Shown here: positions 8,505 to 16,898 of the stretch, in pieces | Layout: each line of letters opens with the position of its first letter | How positions within the stretch are numbered: the first letter of the stretch is position 1 | Origin: Gammaproteobacteria bacterium | Lineage (GTDB): Bacteria > Pseudomonadota > Gammaproteobacteria > Pseudomonadales > JAUIET01 | Direction: 5' to 3' | NCBI GenBank assembly: GCA_030431775.1 | Contig: JAUIHW010000017.1 | Span: 1-64,000 of the forward strand | Length of the DNA stretch: 64,000 nt | Made by a program: the position numbers and the translations under genes | The notes under the pieces: model-generated | Told to the model about the DNA's origin: nothing | Databases searched by the model: none | What the model saw: only the letters and a program-made list of their open reading frames with translations

Positions 8505-10683
8505 TGGCAAGCCTTTCTATGCGAACCGGAATATTGCTCATGCGAGGCATCCCGGTGTATTTTTCATAATCATTTTCCACCGAGCTCAGTCGGCCGGTAT
8601 TCGAACCGAGCTCAGCGCAGCGTTCGTCCAGTTCCGGCACATTGCCCCAGCAATGGGTCATGGATACCGTGCCTGGGCGCAGATTGTAATCGATGTCAAC
8701 GATTGCTGGTATGCTGGCGTGCTCGCCGACCAGCTGAATTCGATCACCGGTGGATACTGCAAGCTTCTGGGCATCGTCTGGGTTCAGGTAGGCGGGGTTA
8801 TAGGGCTTACCGCGCAGCTGGCCTTCTATGTTGATGCCGGTGGAATTCAGCACGTTCATTTGTCGGCGACACAGCAGTTTCAAGGGGTATTGTTCATTGC
8901 TATCAGCGTCTGCCTCCCAATCGGCAAGATCGGCCATCATCTGGGTATTGCCAACGTCCAAACGGCCGGTCCATTGTGGGTCTTTATCAGCCACGAATAC
9001 GGTCGGGTCGGGGTAGGTGGCGCCACCCTTGTGCTTGCGCACTTCGCTGAGCGCAATGCGGCTGCCGTGCGTCAGGAGGTCCAGCAAGTGCTCGGAATCC
9101 GGTTTGTTCTGCATGTCGAGCTGATGGCCGGGTACCCGCACTACACCGCTGAAAGAGATTGGTTTCATGGTGAGTTGCAAGCCCATGCGTTGGGCCAGCC
9201 CGTAAAAGAATTCCCAGTCCTCGATTAGCTCAGAGCCCGGTGGGGCCTCGACAATTGCCGGCGTGTACTGCGCGTAGGCTTCGGTGGTGCCGAAACCGAC
9301 GGCATACTCGCTGAGATACTCCTGAGCGAGGGTGGTGCCCGGACATTCCAGGGGGTGCTTGACAGCAATCACATAGTCAGCACGTTGCGCGGTGGCTGAT
9401 TTAGCCACATCGATTTGCACGGATAGTTCCAGAGTATCAAAGGCTTGCTGGGTTTTCAGCTGGTCTGGCCAGGCCGAAAGGGGATTGCCGCCGTGACTTA
9501 TCAGAGCACGAACCTGGCCCTCTCCGGGGGTAATAATTTCATCGGCCAGCGCGGCAGTGGGCATCCCGGCGGCCGTATTGCTCAAGCCGCGCACCCGAAT
9601 GTTTTCTCCGAAGCCGTAGGCAAACTCCGGGTATGGCGGCAGTGCTTGCGCTTTGGCCAGCGTGGGCTGGCCCAATGATGCTGGTTCAAAGACCTTCTCG
9701 CCGGCGCGTTGCCAACGCCCACATAATGTGTTCATGCACAACACCAGGTACTCGAGCAGGGTCGTGTTGCCGGCCATATTCGGCCCGGTACCGGCCGTCA
9801 CAACGCCTTTGCTTGCAGTTGCAAATGTTCGTGCAGCGCCAATCAAATCGTCTGCTGCTACACCTGCTTGCTGTGCGACATCAGCGGGTGCGAAGCCTGT
9901 CACGGCCGCGCGCAAGGCGTCCAAGCCGTCAACATTCGCAGCGACAAAGCCCTGGTCGTACAGCTCCTCAGTAATGATAATATTCAGCATAGCGGCCAGC
10001 AGTGCTACATCATGGCCTGGCTTCACTTGCAAAAACAGTTTGGCGCGACGCGCTGTTTCTGACCGTCGTGGATCGATAACAATCAGCTTAAGGCCGCGCG
10101 TCAGCGCATCTGTCAGGTGGCGGCCAGGATTGGTATGCGGTACGCCACCAGACATTGCGATCAATGGATTGACACCAATCAGCAAAAGTACCTGTGCCTC
10201 GGAAAAATTGTTCGCAGGTGCCATCCATTTGCCATGGAATGCCTGCGCCACCATTTTTCCGGGTTGGTCTATCGTGTTTGAATTAAAGCCCATTCGTGAG
10301 CCAATGGCTTTCAACCAAGATGACAGCAGCGCTGAGTTGATTGCACTGGAGTTCGCGGCCATCGTTCCTGAATAGCTTGCCACACTGCGTGGCCCGTGTT
10401 CCGCAATCAGTGCCTGCAGCTTTGCTGCGATTTCATCCATGGCCTGCGCTACCGGAATATCCTGGTAGCTGCCGTCAGACCGACGTTTTTGCGAACACAA
10501 AAGGCGCTCAGGGCTGTTTCGCGTGGCGTGGAAGTTCTGCCCTTTTATGCAACAGAAGCCTTTGTACAGGGGATTGTCGGGGTCGCCCGACACCGTAACC
10601 GGTTTGCCATTGTCAACATCAACGATAACACCGCAGCCGGCATGACAGGCGCGACAAATTGTGTGGTGGCGAGTGATGCTCAT
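8497..10683 (-). CDS. Molybdopterin oxidoreductase (copy 1)
   Basis: This 728-residue protein of the DMSO reductase superfamily has an N-terminal [4Fe-4S] site Cys10-x2-Cys13-x3-Cys17 plus Cys45 in CIKG. Bis-MGD binding signatures follow (GVNPLIAMSGG, IDPRRSETA, GGNPLSAW) and a C-terminal beta-barrel domain with MTHCWGN. No Tat signal is present, so it should be cytoplasmic. The stretch aligned with the usual Mo-ligand Cys or Sec reads SNTIDQPGK, with neither residue. It overlaps the TonB receptor start and is divergent from an aldehyde dehydrogenase. A close paralogue is at 51417. It is probably a formate- or aldehyde-type redox enzyme, but the substrate is unknown. Confidence 0.85.
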   Translation of the reverse strand: MSITRHHTICRACHAGCGVIVDVDNGKPVTVSGDPDNPLYKGFCCIKGQNFHATRNSPERLLCSQKRRSDGSYQDIPVAQAMDEIAAKLQALIAEHGPRSVASYSGTMAANSSAINSALLSSWLKAIGSRMGFNSNTIDQPGKMVAQAFHGKWMAPANNFSEAQVLLLIGVNPLIAMSGGVPHTNPGRHLTDALTRGLKLIVIDPRRSETARRAKLFLQVKPGHDVALLAAMLNIIITEELYDQGFVAANVDGLDALRAAVTGFAPADVAQQAGVAADDLIGAARTFATASKGVVTAGTGPNMAGNTTLLEYLVLCMNTLCGRWQRAGEKVFEPASLGQPTLAKAQALPPYPEFAYGFGENIRVRGLSNTAAGMPTAALADEIITPGEGQVRALISHGGNPLSAWPDQLKTQQAFDTLELSVQIDVAKSATAQRADYVIAVKHPLECPGTTLAQEYLSEYAVGFGTTEAYAQYTPAIVEAPPGSELIEDWEFFYGLAQRMGLQLTMKPISFSGVVRVPGHQLDMQNKPDSEHLLDLLTHGSRIALSEVRKHKGGATYPDPTVFVADKDPQWTGRLDVGNTQMMADLADWEADADSNEQYPLKLLCRRQMNVLNSTGINIEGQLRGKPYNPAYLNPDDAQKLAVSTGDRIQLVGEHASIPAIVDIDYNLRPGTVSMTHCWGNVPELDERCAELGSNTGRLSSVENDYEKYTGMPRMSNIPVRIERLANE

Positions 10684-10817
10684 AATATGCTTTTGGGCGC
10701 GTGTCTTCGAATAGTAGCTGCTTGGTCGTCGCGAGGGGCTTACTTTTTAGTATGGTTGTGCATCGCGGCCGTTGACCTTCCGCTACAATACGCGCCTGAG
10801 CGGTGGTGGAAATTGAC

Positions 10818-12218
10818 ATGTCTGATTCGAGAGAACTGGTAAGAAACCTGGTGGCACGGGCGCGTAGCGCGCAAGAATGCGTCAGCCAGTATTCGCAGCA
10901 GCAAATTGACGAGGTGGTGACAGCTTCCGCGTGGGCGCTTATGAACCCGGTCAATAATGAACGCCTGGCGCGCCTGGCAGTAGAGGAGACCGGGCTTGGC
11001 AATGTTGACGACAAAATCATCAAGAATCACAGAAAGACTCTGGGCTTGTTGCGAGATTTGCGTGACGCAAAAACCGTTGGCGTGATTCGCGAGTTGGAAG
11101 ATTTGGGCATTACCGAGATTGCCCGCCCGGTGGGTGTAGTAGGCGTCATCGTGCCCTCCACTAATCCGATAGCCACTCCGATGAATAATATTCTGAATGC
11201 GCTTAAATGCCGCAATGCGATAATTCTCTCGCCGTCGCCCAAAGGTCAGCCGAGTTGTGCCCGTTTGCTTGAGCTGGTGCATGCTGAGCTGACCCGGGTT
11301 GGTGCGCCGGTGGACCTGGTACAACAGCTGCCGGCACCGGTGAACAAAGAGCTGAGCCAGGAGATGTTGCGCCAGGTCGATCTGGTGGTGGCGACCGGTT
11401 CGCAGAATAATGTCCGCTCGGCCTATACCAGCGGCACGCCAGCGTATGGCGTAGGGGCCGGTAATGTCACCGTAATTGTGGATGAGACCGCATCCGTAGG
11501 TGACGCTGCACAAAAGATTGCCGCTTCCAAAACGTTCGATAATGCAACCAGCTGCTCGTCAGAAAACAGTTTGGTAGTGGTGGATAGTGTGTACGATGCC
11601 ATGTTGTCTGCGCTCGAAGAGCAGGGTGGTGATCTGCTGATGTCATCTGAGAAAGCGTCTTTGCAGGCGGCGATGTGGCAGGAAAATCGCTTGAACCTGC
11701 AGCTGATTGCCAAGCCCTGTCGGAGGATTGCGGAACTGGCCGATCTACCACGCCCGGAAAGCCGCCAGGCTGCGTTTCTGATGGTCGAGGAAACGGAGGC
11801 CGGCCCGCAGGCGCCATTTTCCGGTGAGAAAATGGCTCTGGTGCTGAGCGTTTACCGGGCACGTGATTTCCAACACGCCAAACAGATTAGTCGGGAGATT
11901 CTAAACTTCCAGGGTGCCGGTCATTCCCTGGGCCTGCACAGTCGGCTTGATCAACGGGCGGTGGAGCTTGGCCATGAGCTTCCGGTGAGCCGGGTGATTG
12001 TCAATCAGGCGCATTGTTTTGCCACAGGTGGCAGTTTCGACAATGGCTTGCCGTTTTCCTTATCGATGGGCTGTGGTACCTGGGGTGGCAATGTGACTGA
12101 CGAAAACGTCCACTATAAACACTTCATGAATATCACCCGCGTGGCACGCACTATTACGCCACGCGAGCTGGATGCAGAGGCGTATTTTCTGGAGTATCGC
12201 CAGAAGTTCGGGCTTTAG
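10818..12218 (+). CDS. CoA-acylating aldehyde dehydrogenase (paralogue A)
   Basis: This 466-residue member of the PduP/EutE/SauS branch of the aldehyde dehydrogenase superfamily oxidises an aldehyde to an acyl-CoA with NAD(P). The cofactor-binding block VGVVGVIVPSTNP lies around 105-117, TSGTPAYGVGAGN about 204-216, and the catalytic cysteine is Cys246 in ATSCSSEN. The absence of a conserved general-base glutamate after NAD binding fits acylating enzymes. ATG 10818 is chosen over the upstream GTG 10803 because it matches the length of its paralogue. It is convergent with that paralogue (12-base gap) and divergent from the molybdopterin oxidoreductase. Sulfoacetaldehyde, succinate semialdehyde or acetaldehyde are possible substrates. 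Confidence 0.85.
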   Translation: MSDSRELVRNLVARARSAQECVSQYSQQQIDEVVTASAWALMNPVNNERLARLAVEETGLGNVDDKIIKNHRKTLGLLRDLRDAKTVGVIRELEDLGITEIARPVGVVGVIVPSTNPIATPMNNILNALKCRNAIILSPSPKGQPSCARLLELVHAELTRVGAPVDLVQQLPAPVNKELSQEMLRQVDLVVATGSQNNVRSAYTSGTPAYGVGAGNVTVIVDETASVGDAAQKIAASKTFDNATSCSSENSLVVVDSVYDAMLSALEEQGGDLLMSSEKASLQAAMWQENRLNLQLIAKPCRRIAELADLPRPESRQAAFLMVEETEAGPQAPFSGEKMALVLSVYRARDFQHAKQISREILNFQGAGHSLGLHSRLDQRAVELGHELPVSRVIVNQAHCFATGGSFDNGLPFSLSMGCGTWGGNVTDENVHYKHFMNITRVARTITPRELDAEAYFLEYRQKFGL

Positions 12219-12230
12219 TTGCCCTGGTTT

Positions 12231-13631
12231 CTAGAACTTATTCATTACGCCGGAAAACAGTTCTTCATCCGGCGGAAGTACTTTTGGCTCCGCCAGTGGT
12301 CTGGAAACCCAGGTTTCATTAATCAGGTCGCGCCAGGTAATATTATTGTTCGTTGCGTTTCCGCCCCACGAACCACAGCCCAATGAGAAAGTCTGACGCA
12401 GCCCATTCCACAGGTTGCCACTGTTGGATGGCGCTTGCGGCTGGTTAACCAGCACGCGGGACGTTTTTGTTTGCTCAGCAAAGCTCATGATATTGGCATC
12501 GTTGTTTGAGTAGATGCCGCAGGAATGCCCTTGTCCCTGATAGGCCTGAATTCGATTGGTGGTGTCGATGGCGTCCTGAATATCCTTAACTTTGTACAAG
12601 GCCATAATGGAAGACAGCTTCTCACCTGAAAACGGGTGATCGGGGCCTGCCCCGGTTTCCGGGACCATGATGAACTTTGCATCGGCAGGCAATTCGACGC
12701 CCGCCATACCGGCAATTTTGGCGATCGGCTGCGCGACAATCGCCGTGTTCAGCCGCCCGTCTTCCCACATGGTGGCCTGTAGTTTGGCTTTCTCATCGCT
12801 ATTAACCAGGTAACCACCTTCCGCTTGCAGTCGCTTGATAAACTCGTCATAGATAGACTCAAACACCAATACTGAATTGTCCGCTGAGCAGGAGGCGGCG
12901 AGGTCCAGGGTCTTGGAGAAGCGGATCTTTTCCGCGGCATCATCCAGGTCAGCGCTGTCGTCCACCGTTATGCAGGCATTGCCGACACCGACGCCCAATG
13001 CTGGTGTGCCGCTTGAGTAGGCGGCCGTTACCATGGCGCCTCCGCCAGTTGCCAAAATGCGGTCACACTGACGCATCAACTCATTGGTGGTCTCCAGAGA
13101 AGGTGTTTCAATGTACTGCACCAGATCGGCGGGCGCACCGCACAACTCGATGGCTTCACGCATATAGTCGCAAATGCGCTTGTTCGTCAGTTTGCCGCGT
13201 GGGTGCGGAGCAATAATGATGGCGTTTCGGCCCTTTACAGCGGAGATCGCTTTAATGACTGGTGTGGCTTCCGGGTTCGTCGAAGGTACAAGTGCGCCGA
13301 TAACACCCACCGGCTTCGCAATCTTCACAATATTGCGTTCAGGCAGCTCCTCGATAACACCAACGGATTTGTCGTCGATGATGTCAAACAGGGTGGCTCG
13401 TGTTTTCACGTGAATTTTCGCAAATTTGCCGTCGTAATTGCCCAGTTGAGTCTCGTCCACCGCCAACTGCGCAATCTCTTCAGAGCGGTCCTGCCGGGCG
13501 ATAGAATAGACCATGGCCTTAATGAGCTCGTTGACCTGATCCTGGCTGTAATTATTGATCTGAGCCTGTGCTGCTCGTGCTCGAGCCATTTTCTCGGCAA
13601 TAAAATCCTGGTCGTTTTTGTCCGCTGACAT
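12231..13631 (-). CDS. CoA-acylating aldehyde dehydrogenase (paralogue B)
   Basis: This protein is also 466 residues long, and its order of motifs matches paralogue A: VGVIGALVPSTNP, SSGTPALGVGVGN and catalytic Cys248 in AASCSADN. Sequence divergence is clear across the length, so this is an old duplication. It is closer to SauS-type sulfoacetaldehyde dehydrogenases by general impression, which remains to be tested by phylogeny. ATG 13631 has GGAG upstream at a normal distance, so the GTG at 13646 is rejected. It is divergent from an AraC regulator that may control it. No bacterial microcompartment shell genes are seen. Confidence 0.85.
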   Translation of the reverse strand: MSADKNDQDFIAEKMARARAAQAQINNYSQDQVNELIKAMVYSIARQDRSEEIAQLAVDETQLGNYDGKFAKIHVKTRATLFDIIDDKSVGVIEELPERNIVKIAKPVGVIGALVPSTNPEATPVIKAISAVKGRNAIIIAPHPRGKLTNKRICDYMREAIELCGAPADLVQYIETPSLETTNELMRQCDRILATGGGAMVTAAYSSGTPALGVGVGNACITVDDSADLDDAAEKIRFSKTLDLAASCSADNSVLVFESIYDEFIKRLQAEGGYLVNSDEKAKLQATMWEDGRLNTAIVAQPIAKIAGMAGVELPADAKFIMVPETGAGPDHPFSGEKLSSIMALYKVKDIQDAIDTTNRIQAYQGQGHSCGIYSNNDANIMSFAEQTKTSRVLVNQPQAPSNSGNLWNGLRQTFSLGCGSWGGNATNNNITWRDLINETWVSRPLAEPKVLPPDEELFSGVMNKF

Positions 13632-13736
13632 GATGTTGAGCTCCACGCAGTTTGCTGTTTATAACCGCGTATCGTAGCAGTCAGTCAGGGCGGCCCATAT
13701 TGACAAAGTTGTGAATATTATGGACTATCTTGCGGT

Positions 13737-14618
13737 ATGAGTACTCCTTCCAAATGGCCGCTCCCTGCTGCGGGAGAGCGCTTTCTTACACCGGCATTTA
13801 TGCGCAGCCAGCTGGCCGAACACCCTTTGACAAGGGAGTGTTATCCCACTGCCATGGGGTATTACCCAGTGGCCGCAGGGCACAAAATGCAGCGCAGCAC
13901 CCATGATGACAACCTGTTGCTGTATTGTGCCGTGGGGCAAGGCTATTTGGACACTCCAGGCTGGCGTGGCGCGGTCATGCCTGGGCAGCTAATCCTGTTG
14001 CCTAAGGGCTTGCGCCATGCCTACCAGGCGGATGAAGGCACCCCGTGGACACTTTACTGGGTGCATTTTCTGGGAGATCGAGCGGAACTGTTTCTCGAGC
14101 ACATCGGTTACGATGCCGGCAAGCCCATTGTTGAACTTGGTTTGTCGCCGGCTTTGATACGGGCGTTTAATAGTCTTATGGATGTGCGACGCACGGGCTA
14201 TTCTTCCCATGCATTCATTAATGGCGCCAATCAGTTGCGACATTTGTTGACGGAGATTGCGTTACAGCTGAATGCGCAGCGAGCGCTGCAACACAACGGC
14301 TTTGAGCTGGGGCGGGTACAGAAGCTGATGCAGGAGAGTCTCTACGGTAGCCTGAGTCTTGACGCATTGGCGCAATGCGCCAGCATGTCCAAGTATCATT
14401 TTTCGAAACGTTATAAAGAACTGACGGGATACTCGCCGATCCGGCATTTTCTAAATATGAAAATGGAACACGCCTGTTTATTACTGGACACCACGGACCT
14501 TGGAGTAGGCCGAATTGCGTTGCAGCTTGGCTATGATGACGCTTTGTATTTTTCGCGCTTGTTTCGCCGAACCATTGGTTTATCGCCCAGGGCGTATCGT
14601 GCCTCCATCAGGCGGTAG
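13737..14618 (+). CDS. AraC-family regulator with cupin sensor
   Basis: The N-terminal cupin-like domain of this 293-residue regulator (residues about 40-120, GYYPVAAGHKMQR, QLILLPKGLRHAY) probably binds a small ligand. Two helix-turn-helix motifs occupy about 195-290 (LSLDALAQCASMSKYHFSKRYKE and the second motif IALQLGYDDALYFSRLFRR, which ends with GLSPRAYR). It is divergent from paralogue B with a 105-base gap, so it likely controls that gene. No clear Shine-Dalgarno precedes the ATG. A TTGACA lies at 13700, but the matching -10 is poor, and translation may start close to the transcript start. Confidence 0.85.
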   Translation: MSTPSKWPLPAAGERFLTPAFMRSQLAEHPLTRECYPTAMGYYPVAAGHKMQRSTHDDNLLLYCAVGQGYLDTPGWRGAVMPGQLILLPKGLRHAYQADEGTPWTLYWVHFLGDRAELFLEHIGYDAGKPIVELGLSPALIRAFNSLMDVRRTGYSSHAFINGANQLRHLLTEIALQLNAQRALQHNGFELGRVQKLMQESLYGSLSLDALAQCASMSKYHFSKRYKELTGYSPIRHFLNMKMEHACLLLDTTDLGVGRIALQLGYDDALYFSRLFRRTIGLSPRAYRASIRR

Positions 14619-14649
14619 CTGCCAACAAAGCTCGGGCTTTCCGCGCGGC

Positions 14650-14655
14650 TATAAT
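14650..14655 (+). promoter_or_regulatory. -10 element upstream of the HDAC-like gene
   Basis: A consensus TATAAT lies at 14650-14655, with no recognisable -35 at 17 bases. It would start transcription near 14662, which excludes the ATG inside it (14654) as a usable start and supports the TTG start at 14693. Confidence 0.45.
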
Positions 14656-14692
14656 GGCGGCCTCGTTTAAGCTGATACAGGAGCTTTATCCC

Positions 14693-15613
14693 TTGACCAC
14701 GCTCTATTTGACCCATTCCGATTGTGGACGCCACATGATGAGTGCTTCGCATCCAGAATCCCCCCAGCGGCTGGCGGCTATCAATGCTGCTGTGAAAAAA
14801 GCGCCTTGGAGCGAAGGTGTTTGTTTTGAAGAAGCACCACTGCTTTCCCTTGCTGGCCTGGCCACAGCACACCCGCAGCATTACGTTGATTCGATTGTAG
14901 AGAAATCACCCGCCGAAGGTGTGGTGGCTTTAGACGGCGATACGCTGATGAACCCGCACAGTCTGACCGCGGCATGCAGGGCTGCGGGTGCGGCAATACA
15001 CGCAACGGACGAGATTTTGGCTGGAACGGTGAGCAATGCGTTCTGCGCGGTTCGCCCGCCAGGGCATCATGCCGAGTCGACCATTGCCATGGGTTTTTGT
15101 TTTTTCAACTCGATCGCACTCGCGGTGGAACGAGCATTGGCCGCTGGCCTTGAGCGGGTGGCCGTTCTGGATTTTGATGTGCACCACGGCAATGGCACAG
15201 TTGAGATTTTTCAGGACCGGCCCGAGGTACTGGTGTGTTCGAGTTTTCAGTATCCGTTTTATCCAGGTCGCTTTGATAAGGTAAATAAAGAGAATATTTG
15301 TCTTACGCCGCTGCCGGCCGGGACCGGCTCGGGCCAGTTTCGCCAGGCAATTGAGCGTGATTGGCAAGAGGCGCTGGGCCAACATCGACCGGATATGATC
15401 CTGGTTTCCGCGGGCTTTGACGCGCATCGCGATGATCCATTGGCGCAATTACAGCTCGACGACCTTGACTACCGCTGGTTGGGAGAGCAGTGCGCAAGCT
15501 GGGCACAGCGGTGGAGCGATGGCAGACTGATGGCCATATTGGAAGGCGGGTACAATCTTCCTGCGCTGGCTCGCTCCAGCGTACAGTTCATTTCTGCACT
15601 TGTTGAAGAGTAA
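14693..15613 (+). CDS. Histone deacetylase-family (acetylpolyamine/acuC-like) hydrolase
   Basis: A zinc deacetylase of 306 residues, it carries the family signatures RPPGHHAE, FDVHHGNGT and SAGFDAHRDDPLA, which give the catalytic histidines and metal ligands. Bacterial members remove acetyl groups from polyamines, acetoin-pathway proteins or other amides. TTG 14693 is chosen because AGGAG lies at 14679-14683, nine bases upstream, and because the ATG at 14654 sits in a -10 element. It is convergent (10-base gap) with an aminotransferase. A role in amide or polyamine catabolism is possible but unproven. Confidence 0.85.
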   Translation: MTTLYLTHSDCGRHMMSASHPESPQRLAAINAAVKKAPWSEGVCFEEAPLLSLAGLATAHPQHYVDSIVEKSPAEGVVALDGDTLMNPHSLTAACRAAGAAIHATDEILAGTVSNAFCAVRPPGHHAESTIAMGFCFFNSIALAVERALAAGLERVAVLDFDVHHGNGTVEIFQDRPEVLVCSSFQYPFYPGRFDKVNKENICLTPLPAGTGSGQFRQAIERDWQEALGQHRPDMILVSAGFDAHRDDPLAQLQLDDLDYRWLGEQCASWAQRWSDGRLMAILEGGYNLPALARSSVQFISALVEE

Positions 15614-15623
15614 TGGCAGGCTG

Positions 15624-16898
15624 CTAGATTTCTTCGACTGCAGTAGCAGCCTGTGCGAACGCATTAAACAGTTGTTGCATATCGGCTTCTGTCAGTGCCA
15701 GGCTTGGGTAAATCTTCCCTGGGGATTTAAACACACCCTGTTGACGCAATACGGCGTTGTAGTGTGCGGCTTTATGGCTGTCGGCATTCAGCACATCACG
15801 ATAGTTTTGCACGTCGGACTGGGTGAACACTACTTCAAACAAGGTTGGGTGCCCAACAATTTGGTGAGCAATACCCGACTGGTTGAGGTTTTTGCTGATG
15901 CTGCTCATCAAACGCTCGCCTAAGCTAAACAAGCGTGCGTACTCTCCGGGGCGGCGCAGAATCTCAAGAGTTTTTAGCCCCGCGGCGGCCGCCAGCGGAT
16001 TGCCGCTGAGTGTGCCGATCTGCATTAACCAGGCTTCGCTATCGACCTGCTTTTTGTCGAAATGACGCAGGATGTCCTCGCGACCTGCAATGGCTGCCAG
16101 CGGCAAGCCACCTCCAATGACTTTTCCCAATGTGCACAGGTCCGGTGTTACGCCGTAGAACGTCTGAGCTCCGCCATAGTCAAAGCGGTAGCCAGTGACT
16201 ACCTCGTCGAACACCAGCACACTGCCGTGTGTGCTGCACAATTCACGCAGACATTTCAAGAAACCGGATTGCGGAGGCACTATACGTTGTAAGGGTTCAA
16301 CGATTACCGCAGCGATTTCTGAGCCGAACTGATCGAACAGGCTTCGAGTATAGTCCGCGTCATTGAACGGAGCGATCAGCATATGATCGCGAACCGACGC
16401 GGGAATGCCGGCAGAATCCGGAATAGGCTGCGGAAAGTTCGCCTCAGTTGTCGGCATCAGACTCATCTGCGCCTCGGCCGACATGCCGTGGTAACCGCCC
16501 TCATATTTGAGTATTTTGTCACGCCCGGTTGCTGCACGTGCCAGGCGTATGGCGTACATGTCAGCCTCGCCACCGGTGGAAACGTAGCGCAGCTGCTCGG
16601 CGCACGGTACCGAGAGGCAGATCTCTTCGGCCAGTTCGATTGCACGCGCGTTATTGGCAAAAAAAGTCATGCCAAGCGCAAGTTGCTCCTGCACCGCTTC
16701 AAGCACTTCCGGGTGGCCATGCCCCAATAGCATGGGGCCGGAGCCGATCAGTAAATCGATGTATTCGCGACCGTCTTCGTCCCAGACGTGGGCACCGTCG
16801 CCGCGCTGAATGATTACCCCAGGGTCGAAGTTACCGAACCCTCCGGCCGGCAATACCTGGTGGGCGCGATGTATCCAATGCTGCTGGCTGAGTGCCAT
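15624..16898 (-). CDS. Class III aminotransferase (HemL-like fold)
   Basis: A 424-residue PLP enzyme of fold type I, it has the PLP lysine Lys259 in TLGKVIGGGLPL and the pyridine-N aspartate at FDEVVTGYR (Asp231). It resembles glutamate-1-semialdehyde aminomutase but sits in a catabolic operon, so it more likely transaminates an amino acid or amine. Its ATG shares one base with the stop of the Rieske oxygenase (TGATG), giving a tight operon rpiR-Rieske-aminotransferase. A housekeeping hemL role is not supported by context. Confidence 0.87.
   Translation of the reverse strand: MALSQQHWIHRAHQVLPAGGFGNFDPGVIIQRGDGAHVWDEDGREYIDLLIGSGPMLLGHGHPEVLEAVQEQLALGMTFFANNARAIELAEEICLSVPCAEQLRYVSTGGEADMYAIRLARAATGRDKILKYEGGYHGMSAEAQMSLMPTTEANFPQPIPDSAGIPASVRDHMLIAPFNDADYTRSLFDQFGSEIAAVIVEPLQRIVPPQSGFLKCLRELCSTHGSVLVFDEVVTGYRFDYGGAQTFYGVTPDLCTLGKVIGGGLPLAAIAGREDILRHFDKKQVDSEAWLMQIGTLSGNPLAAAAGLKTLEILRRPGEYARLFSLGERLMSSISKNLNQSGIAHQIVGHPTLFEVVFTQSDVQNYRDVLNADSHKAAHYNAVLRQQGVFKSPGKIYPSLALTEADMQQLFNAFAQAATAVEEI

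Noticed and set aside
8494-9228. Plus-strand ORF of 244 codons opposite the molybdopterin oxidoreductase
   Set aside because: Shadow of the real gene in GC-rich codon usage; no motif or conserved start.
9653-10375. Plus-strand ORF of 240 codons opposite the same oxidoreductase
   Set aside because: Antisense shadow; the real gene is supported by Fe-S and MGD motifs.
13700-13728. TTGACA with a possible -10 (GACTAT) ahead of the AraC gene at 13737
   Set aside because: The -35 is perfect but the -10 matches only three of six bases at a 17-base spacing, so it is not called as a promoter.
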